The notes under the pieces are model-generated. The model was not told the DNA's origin. It made no database searches and saw only the letters and a program-made list of their open reading frames with translations. Source: Charina bottae (lineage: Eukaryota; Chordata; Lepidosauria; Squamata; Charinaidae). Taken from it: a stretch of 64,000 nucleotides of DNA. Positions 57,128 through 64,000 of the stretch are shown here, in pieces (positions within the stretch are counted from its first letter, which is position 1; each line of letters opens with the position of its first letter). The position numbers were made by a program, and so were the translations under genes. The stretch covers positions 89,220,501-89,284,500 of the forward strand of contig JALMGJ010000001.1 in assembly GCA_023362775.1 (NCBI GenBank), given 5' to 3'.

Positions 57128-57195
57128 CAGCTGCATCTTTTCCTGAGATCACCCTGCTGGGGACAGGAGTGAGATCCTGGGAAAAGATGCAGCTG
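57128..57195. repeat. 16-bp inverted repeat, 36-bp loop
   Basis: CAGCTGCATCTTTTCC at 57128-57143 and its exact reverse complement at 57180-57195. It lies between the two copies of the 122-bp duplication. Confidence 0.85.
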
Positions 57196-57330
57196 CTTTA
57201 AGGAGCTGAAGTCAAGTGCTATGTAAATGGCCCCAACCAGCTTTGAAGCACCTTTTGCCTTTGAATGCAGCAGGCTGCACAGCCCTACTTGCTAATGTTA
57301 CTTCCTTGAATGTAAAAAGGTACCTTTTTA

Positions 57331-57452
57331 TATTTCCTTCCTTTTTCTTACTCTGACACACATTTTAGCAACTGGGATTTTTCTCAGCAAGATGTAGCTT
57401 GTTTACTAACTCACTGCTGAGGAGTTGAAAGGATGATATTAATGTTTTACAT
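57331..57452 (+). repeat. 122-bp local duplication, copy B
   Basis: Near-identical partner of 56318-56439, 891 bp downstream in the same orientation. Small ATATGTACCTTTTATAT-type repeats adjoin its right edge and may mark the junction. Confidence 0.9.
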
Positions 57453-58689
57453 TAATGTCTTCCTTTTATATGTACCTTTTATATGACATTTATACATACA
57501 CAGGTGTTTAGAATAGTTAACATCTCCCAGGTCACATCATTCTCTCTTTCAGATTAAAGACTTTCCATATTCATGCCAAAGCCACGCCATCCACTTGTAA
57601 CAGTGTTGTATCAACATAGGAAGGAGGTAATATAATAGGAGTACATAAAACTATGCTTGTATGGAGAAAAGGGATAAGGAAAAGTCCACCCCTCTTATAA
57701 TATTAAAACTATTTAAGAGCATTAGTCATCCACGGAGACAATGATGAGAGATTCAATTTGGCTTTGTTGATTGTAAGAATCTCATTGCATTACAATTGTT
57801 TGGCAAAGACTAGCTGGCAATGGATGGGTGGGACCTCAGAACAAGGGAAAGAGACTTACCGAGTGGTCTAGGAACCCAGGTTAAAGTGGGACAGGTTTTG
57901 AGTGTATTGCATAGTTCTTCAGCTAGCAGAAATGAGATACTATAAAATACACAAAGTAAATGACAGAAAACAGGAGGAGAAGGAAGGTAGGCAGTTCAGC
58001 AGGGGAATTTGTGCACTTACATCCATTTCCCCAGAGGTCTCTTAAGGGGATTATGAACAATATAAGCATACAGTTACAATAATCTAATTAACTGTACCTG
58101 TTTGTAATGCCCATGTGTCTAGATGAAGGATAACCCAGGATGTACAGGATATACACCACCTGCTTGGGTGCTGGAGTGGTGTTGCTAATCACAAGGCATA
58201 GGACTGAGCAAGGAGGTCTATGGGAGAGGCAGCGTAATGTAGTTAATTATCAGTCTTAGACTTGACTAGGAAGAAACCCCATTCTTTCAGTTGTAACATT
58301 GCTAGAGATGTTTATTATTCAAATTTATCACCGCCAATCTCCACAACAGTAGACTCTGGGCCCATCTCTGCCTTTCATACCCAAAGAGCCAAGCTGGATG
58401 CAGCAGTGGCAAGCCATACAATTCTATGAAGTTTATGGATATTGTGCAGATAACATAAATAAGAGAAGCACGCTCATTATTTTGAAAAGCAAGATACAAA
58501 TTCAAATAGTCTGACTATTCTATATGTTCTATTTTCTCCATCTTCTCCCCACAAAACAAATCTGTTTAATTTGAGCAGAGCAAACGAGTAAGTCTTGGGA
58601 GGAGAGACAGAAGGAGTGAACTAATGCAAGACATCAAAATTCAGCATCAAGAAAAAAGAATATGAGAATAAAATTATTTAGTGCTTTTA
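57453..58689. other. KIF13B intron 2, no feature recognised
   Basis: No exon or element recognised. Confidence 0.4.
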
Positions 58690-58690
58690 T

Positions 58691-60420
58691 CTTTTTGTTG
58701 TTTATTCGTTCAGTCGCTTCCGACTCTTCGTGACTTCATGGACCAGCCCATGCCAGAGCTTCCTGTCAGCCGTCGCCACCCCCAGCTCCCCCAAGGTTGA
58801 GTCCGTCACCTCCAGAATATCATCCACCCATCTTGCCCTTGATCGACCCCTCTTCCTTTGGCCTTCCACTTTCCCCAGCATCAGCATCTTCTCCAGGGTA
58901 TCCTGTCTTCTCATCATGTGGCCAAAATACTTCAGTTTTGCCTTTAATATTCCCTCAAGTGAGCAGTCTGGCTTCATTTCCTGGAGTATGGATTGGCTTG
59001 ATCTTCTTGCAGTCCAAGGCACTCTCAGAACTTTCCTCCAACACCACAGTTCAAAAGCATCTACGTATCTTCCTTCGCTCAGCCTTCCTTATGGTCCAGC
59101 TCTCACAGCCATTGGTTACTACAGGGAATACCATTGCTTTAACTATGCGGACCTTTGTTGTCAGTGTGATGTCTCTGCTCTTAACTATTTAATCAAGATT
59201 TGTCATTGCTCTCCTCCCAAGAAGTAGACGTCTTCTGATTTCCTGGCTGCAGTCAGTGTCTGCAGTAATCTTTGCACCTAGAAATAAAATCTGTCACTGC
59301 CTCCACGTTTTCTCCCTCTATTTGCCATTTATCAATCAAGCTGGTTGCCTTTTTTGAGGTTAACCAGCTTTTGCACTTTCTCCTTTCACCTTCGTCATAA
59401 GGCTCCTCAACTCCTCCTCGCTTTCAGCCATCAAAGTGGTATCATCTGCATATCTGAGATTGTTAATGTTTCTTCCAGCAATTTTAACCCCAGCCTTGGA
59501 TTCATCAAGCCCAGCACGTCGCATGATGTGTTCTGCGTACAGGTTGAATAGGTAGGGTGAGAGTATAAAACCCTGCCGTACTCCTTTCCCAATCTTAAAC
59601 CAGTCCGTTGTTCCGTGCTCTGTTCTTACCGTTGCTACTTGGTCGTTATACAGATTCCTCAGGAGGCAGACAAGGTGACTTGGTATTCCCATACCACCAA
59701 GAACTTGCCACAATTTGTTATGATCCACACAGTCAAAGGCTTTAGAATAGTCAATAAAACAGAAATAGATGTTTTTCTGAAACTCCCTGGCTTTCTCCAT
59801 TATCCAGTGGATATTGGCAATTTGGTCTCTAGTTCCTCTGCCTTTTCTAAACCCAGCTTGTACATCTGGCAATTCTCGCTCCATGAATTGCTGGAGTCTA
59901 CCTTGCAGGATCTTGAGTATTACCTTACTGGCATGTGAAATAAGTGCCACTGTTCGATAGTTTGAACATTCTTTAGTGTTTCCCTTTTTTGGTACGGGGA
60001 TATAAGTTGATTTTTTCCAGTCTGATGGCCATTCTTGTGTTTTCCAAATTTGCTGGCATATGGCATGCATCACCTTGACAGCATCATCTTGCAATTTGCA
60101 TTTTTAAACAGTGAAGTCCTTGGTGCTTTCTGAGCCTTGTTGTTTTCTTGCAGACGTTTCATTGCCAGGCTAAGCAACATCTTCAGTGCGAGCTTTTTAA
60201 ACAGTTCATCTGGGATACCTTGATCTCCTGCTGCCTTGTTATTAGCAATGCTTCTTAAGGCCCATTCAACCTCACTCTTCAGGATGTCTGGCTCTAACTC
60301 ACTGACCACACCATCAAATCTATCCCCAATATTATTATCCTTCCTATACAGATCTTCCGTATATTCTTGCCTTCTTTTATCTACCTTTCCATATATTTGA
60401 GGACAAAAGTCATTCACAAC
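58691..60420 (-). pseudogene. Bov-B/RTE LINE, longer diverged copy
   Basis: Most of the reverse transcriptase is present: a 60417-60205 segment with EPDILKSEVEWALRS, then QAGFRKGRGTRDQIANI, motif A FIDYSKAFDCVDH, motif B GVRQGFILSPYLFNLY, motif C LRYADDTTLMAES, a break near 59360, and the C-terminal part ending EVTKSRKRLNE. The 3' terminus (TTGTTTATTCGTTCAGTCGC) and many residues differ from the 27263 and 41592 copies, so this is an older or different subfamily. Several frame breaks and an 81-bp insertion at 60113-60193 disable it. The endonuclease domain is missing. Confidence 0.9.
60113..60193. mobile_element. 81-bp PLE-like terminal-repeat scrap inside Bov-B
   Basis: A 12-bp duplication TTTTTAAACAGT lies at 60101-60112 and 60194-60205. 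The insert contains GCAGACGTTTCATTGCCAGG and AACATCTTCAGTGC, parallel in order to the ACGTTTCGCCAGCATC...CATCTTCAGAGG core of the PLE terminal repeats. It probably comes from a related PLE subfamily. It splits the Bov-B frame. Confidence 0.7.
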
Positions 60421-60464
60421 TGCAGCTGCTGATAGATACAGCTATTCTTGGTCGATAGGAGAAG

Positions 60465-60471
60465 AATGAAT

Positions 60472-60510
<39 letters not shown>

Positions 60511-60560
60511 TTGAATTTCGTCACCGCCCATCTCACTCGAGAGTGACTCGAGAATACAGC
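60465..60560 (-). repeat. (ATTT)n plus L2-type tail module
   Basis: Pure ATTT units (60468-60512) then GAATTTCGTCACCGCCCATC and a GTGACTCGAG box, the same module as at 1386 and 63636. Confidence 0.6.
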
Positions 60561-60607
60561 AGATGTTGAAAGTCCATCCAAAGAATCACAAAAAGAGAAA
60601 CTTTTGA

Positions 60608-60643
60608 AGGATGGATGGATGGATGGATGGATGGATGGATGGA
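60608..60643. repeat. (GGAT)n microsatellite
   Basis: About nine uninterrupted GGAT units. Confidence 0.95.
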
Positions 60644-61720
60644 ATGCACATTAAGTAGAAATGTTGACTTTTTCAAAAACTGGACTTGTAGGGAAGGGAA
60701 AATGGAAATACCTAAAATACAGCCTGCATTCTCCTTAGAGACCCAAATACTGTTCATGCTTTGCTGTCTTTTTTCCCCACGATACAGCTATTTCTTCTCT
60801 TAAGTGCTGCTGGGCACTAAGCTTCCATTTGATTGTTCCCTGACTTGCATGCCCATCTGTCACTAAAGTCTGGGCTTGTTTCCTTTTCCCATTCTCTATC
60901 TTTCTCCATCCCTCTCTGACAAATCTTTCAGCATTTCATACCATTTTTAAAAAATAAGCCTCATGTATGTAGATTTCTGGCATTTTCTCAAATGACCCAT
61001 CTATTCAATATAGGGGTTTGGAAATGCAAAACAAAAATTGCTACATAGCTCTAGAACTTTAGCAGGAGGGATCAGGAGAGTAACTAAACTAAAGGATTTA
61101 TTAGCAGTTGCTGTCACATGCTCAATAATTGTTGCTGGTCTTTTTTTTTTTTTTGCTAAATTAGTTTATCTCCCACAGTTCTTTTTCCTCCCACCAGTGA
61201 AAAGCTGACTAACACAGAATGACAGAAATAGGGAAAGTTGGGCTGCATTGCAGAGATGACATGGAAAACTGAAATATCCGCAATTTTTATACAGTATACT
61301 AAAGTGACATTTGTAGTGAGGAAATGCTAATTATGAAAAGTTATTTTTCTAATTTTCTGGATTAGATGTATCTAAGTAGATAGTCCCAAAGCCTTCCCAA
61401 CTCAGAATGGAATAATGTCATCTTGCAAATTTATGGAACAAGGTGTTTTCAAAAATGCTGGAATCAAAAATTAGATTGTATACTGGATTTCTACTTCCAC
61501 CCCTATGTACTTCTGAGAAGGGGACAGGGAACAATCCCCTTCTTATGTCCTTTTTGTTTGATTCCTTGATCTGTTCATCTTCTTCCTTATCACTGGAGCA
61601 GAAGGATGTTTAGAAAGTGCTCGTCTGATGATAGGGTTCCTTTTCTTGCTTCTCTTCAGCCTAAAAAATTCCCTTTGATGCTGTGGAATACAGAAGGTAA
61701 TGGTTAGAAATTTGTGTTTG
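60644..61720. other. KIF13B intron 2, no feature recognised
   Basis: A poly-T run near 61141-61154. No exon or element recognised. Confidence 0.4.
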
Positions 61721-61721
61721 G

Positions 61722-61830
61722 GTATTTATTTATTTATTTGTTCATTCAATTTATCTGTCTTCCCAAGAGGACACTTCAGGCATCCAGGACTGATTACATC
61801 CAGAAAACATTAAATAAAACCTATATGAAA
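61722..61830 (-). repeat. (ATTT)n plus L2-type tail module, diverged
   Basis: ATTTATTTATTTATTTG followed by TTCAATTTATCTGTCTTCCC and a GGACACTTCAGG box in the place of GTGACTCTGGG. A decayed copy of the module at 63636. Confidence 0.45.
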
Positions 61831-62265
61831 GGTTTTACAGTATATAGGTGCTAAATATAACTCATTAACATGATTATCTTTGTCATCTTTTAAAAGCCCA
61901 AGAATCTGATCTAATCATTAATACATAAGAAATGGAAGCCAAGGTGTGGGGATTTGCATATGAGACCAGGCCAAATGGCTGCTAGTCATTGCTAGGACAG
62001 TTATCTTAGCCACAATTGGGACAGTTGTCTTAGTCACAACTGAGAGTAGGGAAAATCAGTCCCTCATATCATCCTGGATTTCTCAGTAGCTGCCTTCAGT
62101 GTGAGTAGCGAAGAAATCTGAACATGATTACAATGTCTCCAGATGCTCAGTGCTTTGACAATGTGTGCCATTCCTAAAGGAACTTTGATATCTAGAAATT
62201 ATTCAGCTTTCCAATACTTTAATCAGGTCTAGAAAATAGGATGCAGGCCAACATTTTGTAATGGT

Positions 62266-62528
62266 ATGTGAGAATGACCTTGGGAGACAGAGCAAGGAGA
62301 TGCAACCAAGGGAACAGTCAGATAAAAGGCAGCTTAGCCCACAGCAGGAATGTGGGCGGGGCAAGAGGCTCAGAAGAGACCCTCCCTAGTTTTTGGGTTG
62401 TAAAGGGGACAGGGAGGGGGGAGAGAAGTATTTCAGACTTGTGAGATTCTGTTAATGTATCCTTACAATAAAGTAGAATTAGCTCATTTGGTTGTGTTTC
62501 CTGTCTGGTCCACCTTGTAAGGTGGACA
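62266..62528 (+). mobile_element. possible solo LTR
   Basis: A TG...CA-bounded stretch with a TATA-like GATAAAAG near 62321, a downstream AATAAAG polyadenylation signal near 62467, and a GC-rich middle, laid out like U3-R-U5. I cannot find a matching target duplication or any retroviral or Gypsy protein sequence beside it, so the ends and class are uncertain. Confidence 0.35.
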
Positions 62529-63630
62529 CATTTTGCCAGATCATCAATATTCAGTATCCAAGTCGGACCAAGTCCAACTTTATCACTGACAAAGCTAATA
62601 AATGCTTTCAGAGAGCTCCTGTTGGCTCCCTTTCTTGGGGATTCAAATCATGGGATCCAGATTGCACCAGCCAAAAGGTATTGGCCAGACGGGAGTCCAC
62701 TAATATAATAGCTTCAAATAAGAACCCTTATCTAATCTAAGGATTCAACTGGACAGCTGAAAATATTGAAAATTCTGATGGAAAGCTAATGAACAAATGA
62801 TTTTTCCTAAACAGACAAATGAGAAAGGTGTCAGTTATGATTTGGGTTGCTTCCCTCCTCTGTCTGATCCTTTGTTTTTATTCAGGTCAGACACTTGCCC
62901 ACACTGGCTTACTGATTGTTATTGCCACTGCAATCTGTTGTGGTTTTTAAGCATTTTTAAGAAGCCAAGTATATTGGCTTCTTATTATAACTGCCCAACA
63001 TTAACTAAGTAGTATAGTTTTTGATAATATAACGAGAAATGAAAATTAAGTTTGTATATTTTTAGAGCGATTAAATGAATGAACGTCAAATAAAAACAAC
63101 TGTAATTCTGATGTCTCCAAGGGCTTTTTTAAAAACAAAAACACCCCACTTAATTATTTGAGATTAATACTGTTAAAGTATGTAACATAATGTAACATAC
63201 AGGGCTTTAGTCTCTTAGCCAGACACACATGGATGATCTTAGAGAGGAAACAAGTCTTTTCTCATCTGTGTTGTGTTCTGTGATGCCCACCTGGTCCTCC
63301 AGAGATCTGTTACAGGTTAAGCAGAGTGATTGTGGTCAGGAGTGATATATACAGTATAATGGGTAAGATTAATAGAAGCAGGAAAGTTATAATGTTGCTG
63401 TCCCACAAATATATATTTCCTCATTCTAATGCATATGAAACTAATTCCCAACAAGGAGGGATCTATTTAGCATCCTCTTTCACCAGCTGTTACCACTAAA
63501 TGAAGAGCCATATATTGGCTGGCTTCGATGTCTATATATATGTGGTGCTTTTCTTCTTTCCCTTTTAACTGGAAGCTCTGAAATACTGCCGCTGTTCAGT
63601 TCTTTGTGATTTGGAGCTTTGTTTATGGCA
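62529..63630. other. KIF13B intron 2, no feature recognised
   Basis: Frames of 82 and 71 codons exist but resemble nothing I know. KIF13B exon 3 was not found here. Confidence 0.4.
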
Positions 63631-63635
63631 AGGAT

Positions 63636-63735
63636 GTAAAATGTATTTATTTATTTATCATATTTATGTAGCCGGCCATCTCACAAAAGTGACTCTGGGC
63701 GGTGTACAACAGTCCAGTCAAAATAGTAAATATAT
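63636..63735 (-). repeat. (ATTT)n plus L2-type tail module
   Basis: ATTTATTTATTTATCATATT, then GGCCATCTCACAAAAGTGAC and TCTGGGCGGTGTACAACA. This is the best-preserved copy of the module in the window. Confidence 0.6.
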
Positions 63736-64000
63736 AAAATAATTTCATAAATATATAAACATATATGAATATATATATAAATAAAATAAAATTTTCATTG
63801 TGTTTTCTATCATTCATTAAATTTATATTTAGTTTGTGCTTTTAAGGTGTCACGGTACTCTTGAGGAATTCAGTTTGTGTTTTCTGATGCAAAATGATTT
63901 GAGTGCCACTTGCCAGACTAAATTGGAATTTGGATTTTGCAATTTTAAATTCTACAGGGCAGTTTGTAGGTAAGAATATGTTGTCTGAGAAAATAAATCC

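Noticed and set aside
62492..62740. 82-codon frame next to the possible LTR as a retroviral protein piece
   Set aside because: It shows no retroviral or Gypsy motif and its start overlaps the putative LTR end; treated as chance.
63900..64000. KIF13B exon 3 at the window edge (AG ... GTAAGA pattern)
   Set aside because: The short stretch between TTCTACAG and GTAAGA does not encode anything like the expected KIF13B segment.

Overview
This is vertebrate nuclear DNA, almost certainly from a squamate reptile and plausibly a snake. The evidence is the repeat mix: several Bov-B (RTE) LINE copies, tRNA-derived SINEs with Bov-B-like tails, CR1 and L1 LINE relics, Penelope-like elements (PLEs) with reverse transcriptase plus GIY-YIG endonuclease, and many short hAT DNA transposons. 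There is no operon structure, no rRNA or tRNA gene and no CRISPR array. Nearly every long open frame belongs to a retroelement.

One host gene is supported: the 5' end of KIF13B, a kinesin-3 motor, on the + strand. Coding exon 1 (21781-21835) sits in a CpG-rich promoter region and ends at a GTGAGT donor. Coding exon 2 (34328-34421) follows a pyrimidine-rich AG acceptor and ends at GTAAGT. The split codon between them is in phase and the joined reading is the start of a KIF13B motor domain. I found no exon 3 before base 64000, so about 29.6 kb or more of the right half would be intron 2. Bases 1-21440 are upstream intergenic DNA.

Layout. 1-2.7 kb: sparse relics. 2.7-7.1 kb: one composite, partly palindromic PLE insertion bounded by a 12-bp target duplication. 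10.5-11.7 kb: a Bov-B copy hit by a hAT miniature element. 12.3-13.4 kb: a 928-bp hAT element followed by a perfect 37-bp inverted repeat. 13.9-20.6 kb: SINE, hAT elements, a foldback PLE remnant, a hAT element with promoter-like tandem repeats, and a CR1 relic. 21.4-34.4 kb: KIF13B promoter, exon 1, intron 1 (hAT, LINE relics, an open 312-codon Bov-B fragment, two back-to-back hAT elements) and exon 2. 35-64 kb: intron 2 with more hATs, an L1 copy carrying a PLE inside it, Bov-B copies, SINEs, a 2.3-kb hAT element with a candidate captured first exon, and a 122-bp local duplication.

The most interesting material is in the hAT elements. One family (termini CAGAGCTTTCCAAACT) leaves 8-bp duplications mostly of the form nnnTAnnn. 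A second (termini TAGGCTGACCATA) carries a ~40-bp tandem repeat with a CCAAT box and a GC box in each unit. Its largest copy also carries a GC-rich segment that looks like a host promoter plus first exon, lying in sense orientation inside KIF13B intron 2 with a donor phase matching KIF13B exon 2. All four larger PLE insertions end in inverted, facing terminal repeats within clear target duplications, and an 81-bp PLE-like scrap lies in a Bov-B copy.
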